Assembly (NCBI GenBank): GCA_001643675.2
Contig: LSRY02000053.1
Location: forward strand, 473,501-537,500
From: Monocercomonoides exilis
Taxonomy: Eukaryota; Preaxostyla; Oxymonadida; Polymastigidae
Direction of reading: 5' to 3'
DNA length: 64,000 nt
Numbering within the stretch: the first letter of the stretch is position 1; each line of letters starts with the position of its first letter. Both the position numbers and the translations under genes were made by a program. Under the pieces are notes generated by a model. The model saw only the letters and a list, made by a program, of their open reading frames with translations. It made no database searches and was not told the origin of the DNA. Shown here piece by piece: positions 43,401-56,584 of this stretch.

Positions 43401-43490
43401 CATTTGCTTTCATAAAAAATTGAATTTTCTTTGTTTGATAATTTTTTATGTTTTATCAGTGGACGTTTCTGATTATTATGTGAATATTTT
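40441..43490. repeat. inverted duplication, right (uninterrupted) arm
   Basis: Reverse-complement copy of the left-arm segments in the order segment 3, segment 2, segment 1, with no insertions between. Junctions: about 41655-41661 (empty DIRS 1 site) and 41914-41917 (empty TIR-element site, a single AGTT-equivalent AACT). Identity is very high from about 40462 to 42923 and drops abruptly after 42923. Confidence 0.9.
42160..43490 (+). pseudogene. oxymonad-type ARM-like repeat protein, copy 2
   Basis: Plus-strand copy of the gene at 11424-12752, nearly identical through HFARDTRRELE and then a diverged homologue (EELTRSVDWKKKEEEMNKEE ... FLKSGAVDIVLHELHQTT). The same 60-bp stop-containing segment is present at 42360-42419, and the same 66-bp intron at 42663-42728. 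In copy 2 the last exon hits TAG at 43320-43322. Homology to the C-terminus of copy 1 (EEEYEDVI, VSDYYVNI) continues beyond, so the 3' part is decayed. A functional product is unlikely. Confidence 0.7.
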
Positions 43491-44404
43491 AAGAAATGCA
43501 ATGCTTTTCATTCAATAACTCAAATTTTAATTCATTTATTCAATATGAAGTGCGTAAATAAGTAATTAATTATAATTTTGTTAATTATAATTTTTATTTT
43601 GATAATATGTTGAATTGCAGAGCAATGTTATTAATTTGATTAATACAAAAATGTTGGAAAAATTCATAATCACAAAAAAATTGTAAAGTCAAAATATATA
43701 GGGGAAATTTCGGACTTTCAATCTTTTTTTTTGCACGAGGCATTTAAATATTGCTTCACTCATAACTTTATTTTGCTTTCTCAGATTTCAAAATAAAATT
43801 GATTTTCATTCCCGTTAACAGGCATCATTGAAATCAAAACATTAAGTTTTCCAACATTTCACGAATATCAAAAAATGAACACATTTTTATTGTGTTTTTT
43901 GATATTAAAAAGTCAACGAGAAGTGCATTATTTTTCAACGAAAATGGTTGAAGCAAAATATATTGCACATTATGTGTTATTCTGTTTTTAAAAATCGCTA
44001 ATGCTTTATATCCGAGTATAAGTTCTATTGAACGAATTTGATCATATTTAGAAACAAATCCATTAAGCTTTATCAATTTGTGAACAAGAATATTCAAACC
44101 TATTTTATATAAAAATAAGAACATCGAGAGAAATTTTGATGTATTTGTTGTGAAAAATTCTTAAAATGATTAAAATCTTTTTTCACTATGGTATAAAACT
44201 TTTGCGTCTTTTCAAAAAGATTACCCAAATTTCTAGCAAATTCACTGTAAGTGAACAACTTTTGAAAAAAAAAGCAAATTTCTCGTTTTTCAAGAAATTT
44301 GCAGGATGCGGGTTTGGCACCAGAGTGCAAGAAAAGCACTAATGGTATTGAATAATAGTATAATATCAAATAAAAAAGAAAGAAAGAAAGAAAGAAAAAG
44401 AAAT
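43491..44404. other. intergenic, AT-rich
   Basis: No recognised gene. Two minus-strand frames of about 100 codons (43834-44124, 44100-44426) are Phe/Ile/Leu/Asn-rich as expected from AT-rich non-coding DNA. Confidence 0.45.
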
Positions 44405-44660
44405 GGGTTATTATTTTAGAAATCATATTTTTTCTGTCAAAAATTTCAGTTTGAAAATTTGAAAAGAATACTCATAAATGGATACTGAAAAGTGATAGAT
44501 TTTTTTAATGATGCAGCTTCAATAATTTCAAGTCAAACTTTGGCTTTTGAAACGAATGATAAACATTTTTTGTTTGAATTACAATTATTCAACAAATGAT
44601 AATGAATTTTCATAATAATAATTACACAGAAAAAAGTTATGATTTCAAAAATAATCACCC
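44405..44660. mobile_element. MITE family B, copy 1 (256 bp)
   Basis: Terminal inverted repeats: left GGGTTATTATTTTAGAAATC, right (reverse complement) GGGTGATTATTTTTGAAATC. Flanked by a perfect 4-bp duplication AAAT (44401-44404 and 44661-44664). Non-coding. The second copy, of the same length, is at 45360-45615. Confidence 0.85.
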
Positions 44661-45359
44661 AAATGAAAAAAAAAAAGAAATGAAAAAAAAAACCCAATAG
44701 CTTTCATTAAAAAAAATAATTCATAACTCGATAGTTGATAATTAATTATTCATAACTGATAATGAACATGAAAAACATTGATTCATCCAAATTTTGAATT
44801 TTCGCTCATGCACCAAAAATTATTCAAATTCGAAATAACACAATTCATGAACAAAAAAAAATAATTCGATTTCGAAAATGAATATTTCAAATTCGAAACT
44901 GAAAATATTTTGATCATTTATGTGAATAATACACATTGTGTGATTCATGCACACTTTTAAATTTGTAATCATACTCCTTTTTCAATAAAATTCTTATATT
45001 TGATGATTTTTCAAAAAAAGAAACAAGCAATTATTTGCATAATTTTATTTTATTTTTCAATAAACGAAAAATGAATGATATCGACAAATTAATGAAATAA
45101 AGGAAAATTTCTTTTCATTTTCAAAAGAAAAAATTTTGAGTTTATAAAACAAAGCACTTTTTTTTCCAACAGAAATGATTCAACAGTATTCAATATAGGG
45201 TCAAACAATTTTTGAAGGGTGAATGAAATTTTTCATGTTCGACAACAAAATCATTTCCATGAGATATTAAAACAATCTTCAAAAAATCGTAAAAATTGTC
45301 TTTTTAATTCAATGCTTATTCATGAATGATTGATTGCTGTAAAATGAATTGTAACAAAT

Positions 45360-45615
45360 GGGTGATTATTTTTGAAATCATATTCTTTTGCAAGAATATT
45401 TTCGATTCTAAATTTTTCTTTTGAATTTGTGTAAATGAACACAGAAAAGTTTTAATTCACAACAAAAATATTCTTTCATGAATATAATCTTAAACATCTA
45501 ATTTTCAACAATTATTATTCTTTTTTCTTTTGATTGAATAATTCCTCAATAAAGAAATAGAACATTTGCAGAATCAACACTCCGAAAAAAATTATGATTT
45601 CTAAAGCAATCACCC
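45360..45615. mobile_element. MITE family B, copy 2 (256 bp)
   Basis: Left end GGGTGATTATTTTTGAAATC; right end, reverse-complemented, GGGTGATTGCTTTAGAAATC. Flanks AAAT and ATAT (3 of 4 matching). Same length as copy 1; the interior is diverged but shares A/T-rich blocks. Confidence 0.8.
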
Positions 45616-45783
45616 ATATAATAACTTAAATCCATCATCATGAAAAAGAAAAAATACTGTCAGAAATTATTTTCGTAATTAAATTTTTTTTCTTCGAATT
45701 TGAATTATTAATTTCAAAAATAAAAGCATTTATTCCGAAGTTGAGTTATTAATTCCGAAATTGAATTTATTTTTTTTCGAATT

Positions 45784-46026
45784 GGCTGATTTTTTTTTGA
45801 AAACATCCTTTTGTTTAATTTTCAAATTCAATAAAAATTTCATATTCTCATCAAATTTCTGTTCCCAACTTATCAAACTTCACTAATTTGGAAATAACAA
45901 CATTGTGAAGGTTTTGATATCTATTGAAGTAAAGTTACGTGAGTGGGAACAGAAAATTGATGAAAATATGAAATTTTTATTGTACTTGGAAATTTAACAA
46001 AAGGAAGTTTTCAAAAATAATTTGAC
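45784..46026. mobile_element. MITE family A, copy 2 (243 bp)
   Basis: Left end GGCTGATTTTTTTTTGAAAA, right end (reverse complement) GTCAAATTATTTTTGAAAAC. Inverted similarity continues for about 85 bp (shared blocks CCTTTTGTT, ATAAAAATTTCATATT, TTCTGTTCCCA). Perfect 4-bp duplication AATT at 45780-45783 and 46027-46030. Same length as copy 1. Confidence 0.85.
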
Positions 46027-46055
46027 AATTAGAATTATTTTTGGTGTAACTGATT

Positions 46056-46100
<45 letters not shown>

Positions 46101-46407
46101 TTTACTCATAAGTTTGTTAAAAATATTGAAATCACTTTCAGAAAGTGATATATATGTTATTCATTTATAACTCAGTTTTTTTTGTAACATTTAATTAATT
46201 ATCATGAGTGATTTTGAATTCTAATGTTAAAAATAAAAGATAGACAATTTTCTTCACTTCTCCCAGTGTGAGTTGAAAGGAAAAATTAACAGTATTGCAT
46301 TCATAAATGCGAACAACATGATCATTTCACTTTTTTTCCTTTGATCATTCATCCCATTTTAAAATACTTCATTTTCTGAAAGTCAATTATTGTTCCAAGG
46401 GATACTT
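46027..46407. other. upstream region of TRAPPC8 with poly(A) tract
   Basis: Contains an uninterrupted run of 34 A at 46063-46096. The remaining 300 bp before the ATG at 46408 is AT-rich and presumably holds the promoter; no motif can be named. Confidence 0.5.
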
Positions 46408-48531
46408 ATGTCATTTGTTGGGGATGATTTTTGGGCAGAAACTGGAATATTTTCATATATTCCAGTTCCCCAGATATTTTTATTGACTTCTCCGAAAGTT
46501 AACAAAATTTGTGCAAGGACTAATTTGACTTTTAAGCAACTATTGGATCCATTTCGCGTTTTGAATACAACATGTTTGCACTCTTTTGCCTAATATTTTT
46601 TTTTTTTTTTTTGTAAAACATTCTTTTTCTTATCTCTTTCAAACGGTTTATTTTTAAACTATTTTGAAACATGGTTAACGTCAAAGTGGATATAAAGATT
46701 AAAGATGAACAATATAAAGTTTCAGAATTTCGCGTTCAATATGTCACATATTCTGATTTGAAACATCTTGAGTCAGTTTGAATTTTTAAGTTCCATTTAA
46801 CATTTCTTTAATGAGTTTTCAATATTTGTACAATAATTTTCAATTTTCTACAGGATGAATCATTTGAAAACGCGATTCACAAGCGCATGGAAATGCACTC
46901 TCCTTCACTTCCGGTCATTTTTTCAGGAACATACGAGACTGATCTTACAAACGGAAATATACCACTTTTTCCTTCTCATAAACATATTCATTCTCCTTGG
47001 TTTGACGATTCAATGAAGCTTGTTTTGCGTGCTGCAATGATGACGAACTATTCAACTTTGTATCACCATGTTGGTGCAATAATTGCAGTTAGCTCAAGAG
47101 AAGATGATGTTCCATCAGCTTTTCGCCAACTGTTGGACGAGTTGAACGTTTGCCTGTTTTTCTACCCACACAATTTGCATAAGAATTTTTCTTGTTGATT
47201 CTTTCATATGCTCCAATTTTAATTATTTATTAACCAAAAATGAATTATTTTCAATTCAAATATCAGAATCTTCGTCCAATATCCATTCAGGGATGCACTT
47301 CACATCAAGACGCGCCTGTTCTGTTACTTATAGTACACGATGCAAGCGCCTGCGCTCCGCAATCAAGTGCCGAATCGTCAGATTTCGCCTCATCTGCTCC
47401 TGGCTCAGGGGAATACCAAGATGCGCCGAATCTCGACTATCTATTGGCTGAAGCAGATTCCTTGTTCAGCCGCCCTGTTTATGCCCTCACCATCAATTCC
47501 CGCAATGCTGTTGCTTATTCAGCCCCCAAGCCCACCAGCCAACCACCCGCACCGAAGCCAACTACAGCAGCAACCGCTCTTCCTCGCCCGAGTGCTCTGC
47601 AAGCTGTGTCTTCAGCCACTTTTGTTGCAGACCAGACAAACGCTTCTTTGTTTGGCAGCAGAGATCCGTCTGCAGGCAGAGCACAGCAGGGAAACACTCA
47701 GCAGATGTTCGACACAACATCGAGTGACGACATCTCATTCTTCGACCAGCAGTTTTCGACTCCGCCTTTGCCTTCTTCTTCTTCAATTTCTTCTTCTTCC
47801 TCGCCTTTTTCTTCAAACACTTCGATATCTGCATTCGGAAACAGTGAGCTTATCCCTCAAATCAAACCATTGAGGCAATCTCCAATCAACAAAACAACAA
47901 CAACAACAACTTCTTCATCATCTCCTTCTTCTCTTTCTTCTTCTTCTTCTTCTTCTTCCAATCCGCCTCGAATGCCTCCCAACCCTTCCTCCAATCGATA
48001 TGCCAGGCAGACGCAGCTGCTCGCCCAGCGCTTTGGCTCCTTCCGCGCCACACGCCACTCGTCCAACCTTCTTTCTGCGCCTCTCCATTCAAACGTCGCC
48101 TCGCTGCCCATCCACAACTGCATCGACATCTGCATTGAACAGCCAACTGCTTCTTCATCCTCTTCTTCTTTCTTGTCTTCTTCGACTTCTTCAACATCGT
48201 TTGCGGAGCCTGCTGCAAGAGGATCGATGGCCCCACCTCAGCTCACACTGAATCCGCTCACTCGCTCCACTTTTGTTCCTCCTCCTCCTCCTCCTCCGCC
48301 TCCTCCTCAGCGCAAAGCACCTTCTTTGCCTTCTTCCTCTTCCTCTTCCTCTTCTTCCTCTTCTTCTCTCTCTTCCTCTGCTTCCACAGGCTCCTTCACC
48401 CAGTTTCAGTCCCAAAGCAATCCTTCGATGCAGTCACAGACACAACTCCAGGCGCATCCTCGTCCTCACGTCGCTTCCATCTTCAACAATCCATATTTCT
48501 CCACAACTTCCTCTGAATCTGAAGGAATGCC

Positions 48532-48579
<48 letters not shown>

Positions 48580-49227
48580 TTCTTCTTCTTCTTCTTCGTA
48601 TTTCCAGTCTGATTCTTCTTCTTCTTCTTCTTCATTTTCATCAGATGTTCAGTCATCCAACACACTTTCTCCTTCATTCAAAGGCTCCTTTTCTTCTTCT
48701 TCCTCTTTCAAGTCTTCTTATCCTCTTTCTGAACCGCTTCCTTCTGTTTCTCTGGTTTATTCTCCACAGCCATCTGCTGAATCTTCACCAAATATTCCGT
48801 CTGCCTTTGATTCTTCATCAAATTCTTCTTCCTCTTCCTCTTCCTCTTCTTCCTCCTCCTCCTCCAAACCAGCCATTCTTCTCTCTGAAGCCGATGTCAA
48901 CAGCACCCACCGCTTTGTGATGCAGTTTCTGTCTTGTTTTGTGCTGCCTTATTTGTCCTCTGAAATCACCCGCCTCAAAACTGGGCTGACGAGCAAAGGA
49001 GTGTTTGGAATTTTTTCCTCCAAAAAGAAGATGAAGAAGTATCCAGAAGGAACAAGAAAGTTTGATTTTTAATCTGAAAAAAATATTTTTGGATTTCATT
49101 TTTTTTGCTTTTATTTGTTCTGAACATTTTATGATTCATTCATCAATACGATACTATTATGATTGCTATAAACATTTGTCATTTCTGATTAATTTTCATT
49201 TCTATCTTTCTCATTCCTCTCTCTCTC

Positions 49228-49292
<65 letters not shown>

Positions 49293-52200
49293 CTCTCTCT
49301 CTTTCTCTCATTCATTCATTCATTCTTTCTTTCTCTCCCTTTCTCTCTTTCATTCATCCTCTTTCTGTTTTATCCCCCCCCCCCCCAACCCTTCATCAGC
49401 ATTGCGCCAACCAGCGAAGAGATCTCTCGTCTGCGGCAGGCCGATCTCTGTCTCCTTCTCAACCTTCCTTCAGCAGCCCTTCCGCTCTACCGCGGGCTGC
49501 AGAAGGAGTTCTTTGAAGCGAATCTGCTGCTCCACTCCGCATTCACCAACATCTGCATCGCCCTCTGCCACTTCGCCAACACTTCGCTGAAGGACAGAGA
49601 GAAGAAGCTGCCAAAGGCCATCGTGAGGATCCAGAACGGGGTCGCCTTCTTTGCAAGAGAGCTCGAAAAAGTCAACAGCGAAATCATTGCAGCACAAGGG
49701 AATGCATCGCAGGGGGTGTTTCTGTCTCTTCCCCCGCCTCCTCCTTCCTCTTCCTCTTCTTCCTCTTCTTCTGATTCCACATTCGAAATCAAAGCAGACT
49801 ACTCCTATGGCCCGCAGCCCACCAGCAATGCCGGCCTCACTTCAGACGCTGCCTACACCGGAAGCCCGCAAAACTCGCTTTTCTACTGCAGCCGCCTCTC
49901 TCTTCGGATGATCGTCTTCTATTTCTCTCTCTTTGTCGCTCGGGAGGTGCAGTCGCAGAGCCGGACGAAGTTTCGTGGGGTGCTTGCAGATGCAGTGAGA
50001 CTAGATGCGCATTTGTATGCGCTGAACACAGGAAAAGTGGCGAAACAAGGAAGTTTTGGTGATTTTGGGTTTGGTTACGGGCAGATGAATGCGATTTCTG
50101 CTTCTTCTGCGGCTTCTGCTTCTACGGCGATGGCAGCACAGAAGCCAGTTATGCTGCAGTCTTCGCCGCTTCTTCCGCTTTCATCGTATTTGCTGAACAC
50201 GCCACACACAAACATCACAGACACACTCACCGTCTTCAACCCCATCCTCACCCCGCCTCTTCAGCCTCTTCCTTCTTCTTCCTCTCCTTCTTCTTCCCCT
50301 CTTCTTTCTTCTTCCTCTTCTTCTTCTCCTTTCTATTCTTCTTCTCCAACTGCTTCGTATTATGGCCCTATGCGCGCATCTGCACTGGCTTCTGCTTCTT
50401 CTGCCTCTTCTGCCTCTCCTCGAATGCCTCCTGCCCTCACCTCAAACCCACTAAGTTCTCCAAACACAAACAGAGCCAATATTCCAGTCGGCCAGCCGTC
50501 GCCTTTGAAATCACAGCAAACTTCACCCATTTCTCGTTCTTCTCCAACTTCTTCTTCTTCTTCCTCCTCCTCTTCCTCCTTCTCCTCCTCATCTTATTCT
50601 TCTTCTCTTGTCTCTCTCGCCACACTCATCTGCCTCCAGCAGCTGTCCGTCCACCTCAACAACCGCCGGCGTTTCTGTGCTGTCACCTTCGCCCTCGCCT
50701 CCCACTTCGCCCAGAAAGAGCTGCCACTCCATTCGCTCTATTCCATCTTCCTCATCCGCTCTGCCCTTTCCTCCTCTTCTCCCCACCGAAGTGTCATTGA
50801 AACCTCCTTCGACGAAGCACTCACGCCGTCTGCTCAGAACCTCCTCTCGACCACAACCGCCTCTTCTCTCGCTGCGCTGAAGGCTGCCTCGCCCACCCCT
50901 TCACCTTCTCCCTCTTCTTCTCCCTCGTTTTCTCCCTCTGCCTCCATGTTCTTCTCCACTCCTTCTGCTTCTCCTGCTTTCTCTCCGTCTTATTCGTTTG
51001 TCTCACCTTCTCCTCAGCCATTTCTGAATGCCTTGACTCCACCTGTAACAATTGCGGTTCCTTTCTTTTTGCCTTCTTCTTCCTCATCTTCGCTGACTTC
51101 TCCTCTTCCTGCACTTCTCTTCAATTCGCTTTCGTTTCTCTTTCCTTTCGCTTCGAGACAACATTCTTCATCATCATTAGCATCATCGTCATCTTCTTCT
51201 TCCTCATCATCTTCAAATGTTTGGGATGCACTTGAATTCCCTCTTCGTCTTTCTCTCTCCAAACTCCTCTTCTCTCTCAAGCGCTATCGTCTGGCTGAAG
51301 TCTCTTTTCTTTCTCTGCTTTGCCTTTCGCCTTCTGTTTTGTGCTCTTCAAAAAGGCTGTTTGAAAAAACCCTCTCAGACTTCTTCCACGTCAGCTATCA
51401 GTGCGATCTGCTGGCTTCGTATGCAGAGAAGGAAGAGAAGGAGAAGGAGAAAGAGAGAGAAAGAGAAAGAGAGAAAGAGAGAGAAAAAGCCAGACTGGCT
51501 GAAGCGACAGGGGAAACAGATTATTTCCGCTTTGGTTCTGATGAATATTCTACTCGTTCGCAGTCAATCGACAGCTTCTCTTCTCTTTCACAAGACATCA
51601 GCACTCGCCACGAGCAGACTGAACAGCAGCAACAATCAGCACAGCCAAACATCATCCACACTCCTCTTCCATTTCGAGTGAGGGTGTCTCTTCCGTTTCC
51701 AGTTGTGGTTGACTCGTCATTCCGTGTTGTCACGCCACACATGCTGCGACTGATGAAGTTGACGAATCAGCTGAGATTTGGATCATTGGTGCATAAGAGA
51801 AGAGGAGGAAGAGAGAAAGGAAGAGGAAGAGGAAGAGGAGGAAGAGGAGAATTTGGAGGAGAAGGAGAAGGAGAAGGAAGGTTGGGGATGGGGATGAATG
51901 GAGAAGAGAGAAGAGGAGGAGGCAAAGATGACTTTTATGATGAGTGGAATGTGATTGTGGATGGGCGAGGGATTAGCAAAAGAGGAGCGACGATTGAAGA
52001 GATCGACGAAGACAGCGAGGGAAGCGGAAGTTGCAGCGACAGCTCAGAAATCAGAGAGCTTTTGGAGGAATATGGGCAAGACAGCCCAGTTGGAATGGGA
52101 GAAGACAGAGGAACTAAGAGGAGGAGATTGAAGAGGAGGAAGAAATGTGCTTATCCTTCTTCATTTCCTGCTGTGTATATTTCATCATCATCGCCTATTA

Positions 52201-55200
52201 GACAGCTGCTTGGAGAAGATCAACCTTCTCATTCTTCTTCCTCTGCCTCTTCTTCTTCTTCTTCTCTTTCTGCTGCTGCATCCACCCTTTCCTTCCTGGC
52301 TGAGTGGAAGAGCGTCGACCAAGTGTTACGTCGCTTCTCTTTGAAAGCGCTGTCACAGACAGAAAACGACAGAATCGCCTCGTATGCTCCTTCTGCCTTG
52401 TCATTTGGATCACAATCAGCAGAAGTGGAAGAATGGATAACGCGACAGTCTGATCTGTCACCTTATTCGTCATCTGCTTCCTCTTCTTCCTCTTCCTCTT
52501 CTTCTTCTTCACAACAGCTGACTTCTCTCAACAAGCAGACTGGCCCTTCTGCTGTGCCCACACCTGTTTTGTCGACTTCTCCACTGACGGCGTCGCTCAT
52601 CCAGTCGCCTTTCTCTCATCACTCTGCCATTTCTCCTTCATCATCATCATCATCATCTGCTTCTTCAGCTTCTTCTTCCTCTTCCTTTGGAACAGCTGGA
52701 GATCTGATCATTCGAAGACCTTCTGTCTCTTCTCCTTCTTCCTCCTCCTCTTCATCTTCCTCTTCTTCTTCATCCCAACAGTCCCAACTCTCTCTCTCTT
52801 CGCAGCGTCCGAGCGAAGACGAGCAGAAGCGCATGGTCATCGAAGGGATTAAGCAGCAGATGTCGGTGGAGGCCAAAGCGAAGCCCGAGGAAGTGCGAAG
52901 GGATGTTGTGGAAGGCGAAGACTTGTTTGTCTTTGTTGATGTTAGTAACCCCACATGCGCTGCTCTTCCGCTGTCGAATGTCACACTCACGTTCTCCTTC
53001 AGCACAGTTGATCCACTTGTGGATAGAGATAATAGTGCATCATCATCACCATCATTATCAAGTACTTCTGCTTCTGTTGCACCTAAAGTTGTGTCTGTTG
53101 CTTCTCGTTCCATTTCATCATCATCATCATCATCTTCTTCTTCATCGTCTGCTTCTTCTCCATCAAATACAACCTCTTCTTATTCTTCCTCCTCCTCGTC
53201 CTATCGTTTTGTCGACTGCGACGTTCACAACTTCCTCCTCCAGCCCTTCACAACTGTCTCTCTTCTCTTCACAGTCACTCCGCTTGCTGCTGGTTTCCTC
53301 GCCATCACAGGAGTATCTTGGTCGATGCACAACCCAGCCAATCCGAAGTCGTTTATGTCACTTTTGAATGAAAAGACACAAGAAAGAGAGCGAATGAAGG
53401 AGAAGTTCGATACAACAAGACGGGGGAGCACTTCAACTGAAGGAGAAGGGACGGGGAAATCAGTTTCTCCGCTGTCTTCCTCTTGTTCTCCTCAGCTTCC
53501 TCTTCCTTCTTCACCTTCTTCTTCTTCTTCTTCCTCCTCCTCATCTTCTTCTCAGTTTCTTCTCTCCTCTCCTCTTGCACGAACAACATCCACCCCATCC
53601 AAATCCCATTCGTCTGCTTTGTTCTCCAACTACACCATCCCTTGCTTCCATCCTCTTTCTCTGTCTGGCTCCCGACTCCACCACAACCGCGCCTCCATCC
53701 AGAACCAGCTGCACGCCCCCAACAGAATGAACATGTTTCGTGTTATTTCTCCTCTGCCTCTTCTGTCGCTGTCTGTGGAGAATGCGCCGAGTGTGCTGCT
53801 GTGTGGAGAGCAGTGGCAGAGCGCGGTGCTGAGGATAACAAACAGAGGCCCAGTGGCAGCAGGGCAGGTGCATCTGGTGCACGACGGGAGAGAGGCAGTG
53901 GTGGTGGATGTGTTTGGGCTGAGGAGAGGAGGAGTTGGAGTTGGAGTTGGAGTTGGGATGGGAGATGGGGTGAATGAGGGAGAAAGAGAAAGAGAAAGAG
54001 AAAGAGAAGGAAGAAGAGGAAGAGGAAGAGAAGAGAATGAAAGGGAGGAAGAGAAGGAGAGGAGAAGAAACCCAGATGCTGTTATTGATAATTCCAAAGG
54101 GGATGAACAGAAAAGAGGCAAAGATGAAGCAGATAATGAATCACAAGTACCACAATTGTTGGGACAAGGAGAGAGAGAAGAAAATGAGAAGAAGAGGCGA
54201 GGAAGTTCAGGTAAAGTGAGAGAAGCCAATGGAGAAGAAGAAGAGGAAGGAGAAGAAGAAGAGGACAGAAACAGCGGAGAGATGGATGAAGAACAAGAGC
54301 TGTTTGATTCAGGCGATTCAATAAGAAATCCTTTGATTTCGCGAAGAAGAGACAAAAATTCATCTTTGGCAACTGCAACATCTTCTTCTTCTTCCATTCC
54401 TTCCTCGTTTCCCATCAGAAGCAGAGCTTATTCTCCGCCTCGCATTCCTCTTCGGCAGTCGTTTTTGACTGCTTCTTCTTCAAATCTGTCAGCTTCTGCA
54501 CTCCATTCCATTCTCTTCTCTTCTCTTCTCCCTGTCTTCTCTATTTCTTGGTCTTCAGATTATTCTTCTTATTTTGGCAATGTTACTCATTCGCCAATTG
54601 TCAGTTCTTCTCCTTTATCCCCTTCTTCTTCTTCATTATCTCCTTCTTCATCTCCATTGTTTTCTTCTTCTTCCTCTTCTTCTTCTTCCTCCTCTTCTTC
54701 TTTCTCTCAAAACACCTCTGCCTTCCTCTCAAACTATTGCTCTTCTCTTCTTCCTCTGACTTCTCTTTTCACTGGCTTCAAATACGGTTTCAGTTGCGAT
54801 GAAGAAGAAAGAAGCGACGAGAAAAATGCCTCAAAAGATGAGAATTTACAGAAGAACACGAATGACAGAGGAAGAAGGCTTTTCAATGGAATTGTGGTCA
54901 GCAGAGGTGGAGCAGCTGTTTTAGACCCGAAAATGCCGTTTGGAGCGAACGCTGCTTCGAATCAGGCGGATATTTCGAGTGCCATTTGGAGTGGCGATGT
55001 TTCGTCACTTGCTCGTTTTGCGCCTTCTTCTTCGCTTTCGTCTTCTTTTTCTCCTTCTCCTTCTTCTTCGCTTTCTTCTTATTCAACTTTCTCTTCTCGT
55101 TTATCAACTCCTCTTTCGATTCTTGTTCCTTCCTCCTCTTCTGATACTCAAAATAGCACTCTTTCTCCTTCTTCTCCTTCCTCCCCCTCTTCTTCATCTT

Positions 55201-56552
55201 TCTCTTCTTCTTCCTCCTCCTCCTCTTCTTCTCTCCCCATCTCCATGCGTCCTCTCCTTCCTCTCTCTTATCTTCATCCTCTTGTTCGCTCTTTATGGGC
55301 TGAGTGGTGGGCTGTTCAGGGATTCTGTGCACCTTCTTTCTTCCTCTTCAAAGACAATCTCCAAAACGAGAGAGGAAGAGAAAAAGAGAGGCAGTTTTTG
55401 TATTCAAAACAGCTTTCATCGTCTTTCTCGACTTCGACAGGAAAACGTGCTGTGCAATCACATCCTTCTCCATTAACATCTTCATCATCTTCTTCTTCTT
55501 CATATTCCTCTATTAACCCCCATCTCCCCAGCTCAACCTCTTCCTTAAGCCAAGTGTCCTCTTCCCTTCTTTCGATGTCTTCACCTTTCGTTCTGAATGT
55601 GAAGGATTCTGACATCACCCTCATCTCCTTCTCAAACGCTGCCTCTGCCGTCGCTTCTCTCTCTCGCTCTCTTTCAAACAGCGCTAATTCTTCGCTTTCT
55701 GCTGCTTCTGCTTCATCTGCTAATGATTTCATTGGTTCATCATCATCGTCATCGTCTTCTTCTTCTTCTCTTCCAAATGGAAATGGAGGCATAGGCAACT
55801 TATCTTCTTCTCCGTTGCATCATTCTTCTCTCTCTCACCAGAATCCTCTTTCTCTCCTTTCCACATCGCTTTCTTCGTCTTCTGCATCTTCTCTTCGCCC
55901 TTCTTTCTCTTCCACTGCTGCTGCAATGTCTTCTTCTTCTGCTTCTGCTTCTTCTGCTTCTTCCTCTTCTTCCAATCGCAACTCACTTATTTCTTCTCTT
56001 CTTCCTTCTCCTCTTTCTTCCTTCTCATCCTCCCTCTCTTCCTCTTCCTCTTCTTCTTCTCCTTCCTCCACTTTATCTGGCTTATCCCCTTCCTCTTCTG
56101 TTCTTTCTTCTTCCTCTTCCTCTTCTTCTCCTTCTCTCTCCTTCTCCACCACTCCCGTCACAGGCACCACTCCATCTGCTCCTCTTCCTCTTTCTTCTCC
56201 TTCTTCTCCTTCGCCTTTCATTGCTCTTCCTCCAAACGAACCTTTCTCTTTCTCCTCTTTCTTCCGCGATGCTGTCATCTACCCTGGTGAGTCTGTAATT
56301 GTTCCTCTCATCTTCCGTGGCACTTTCTCTTCTTCTTCTTCTTCTTCTTCTCTTTCTTCCTCTTCCTCTTCCTCTTCTTCCTCTTCTTCAAGCGACAAAC
56401 AACTCTTTTCGCTTCCTTCTTCGTCGGTTGAATTGACACAAACAGCGTCTTCTTCGCTTTCTGCGCAGCTTTCGAAAGATGTAGAGACGATGCAGCAGAT
56501 GGGAATCTGTTCATATTCAACTGCCATCTCTTCATCTGCTCCTCCTCCTTCA

Positions 56553-56584
<32 letters not shown>

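Noticed and set aside
43834-44426. Two overlapping minus-strand genes of about 100 codons
   Set aside because: Composition is that of random AT-rich DNA, there is no recognisable motif, and the region borders MITEs.
46390-46593. Short independent 67-codon ORF
   Set aside because: It begins at TTG. The ATG at 46408 followed by the NLTFKQLLDPF motif shows that it is TRAPPC8 exon 1, ended by GTTTGC at 46574.
49062-49399. Start of the 4,644-codon frame as a signal peptide with Leu/Phe-rich membrane segments
   Set aside because: It is translation of the CT-repeat intron; GTATCC at 49039 and TTCATCAG at 49391-49399 join exons 4 and 5 in frame and restore the TRAPPC8 order.
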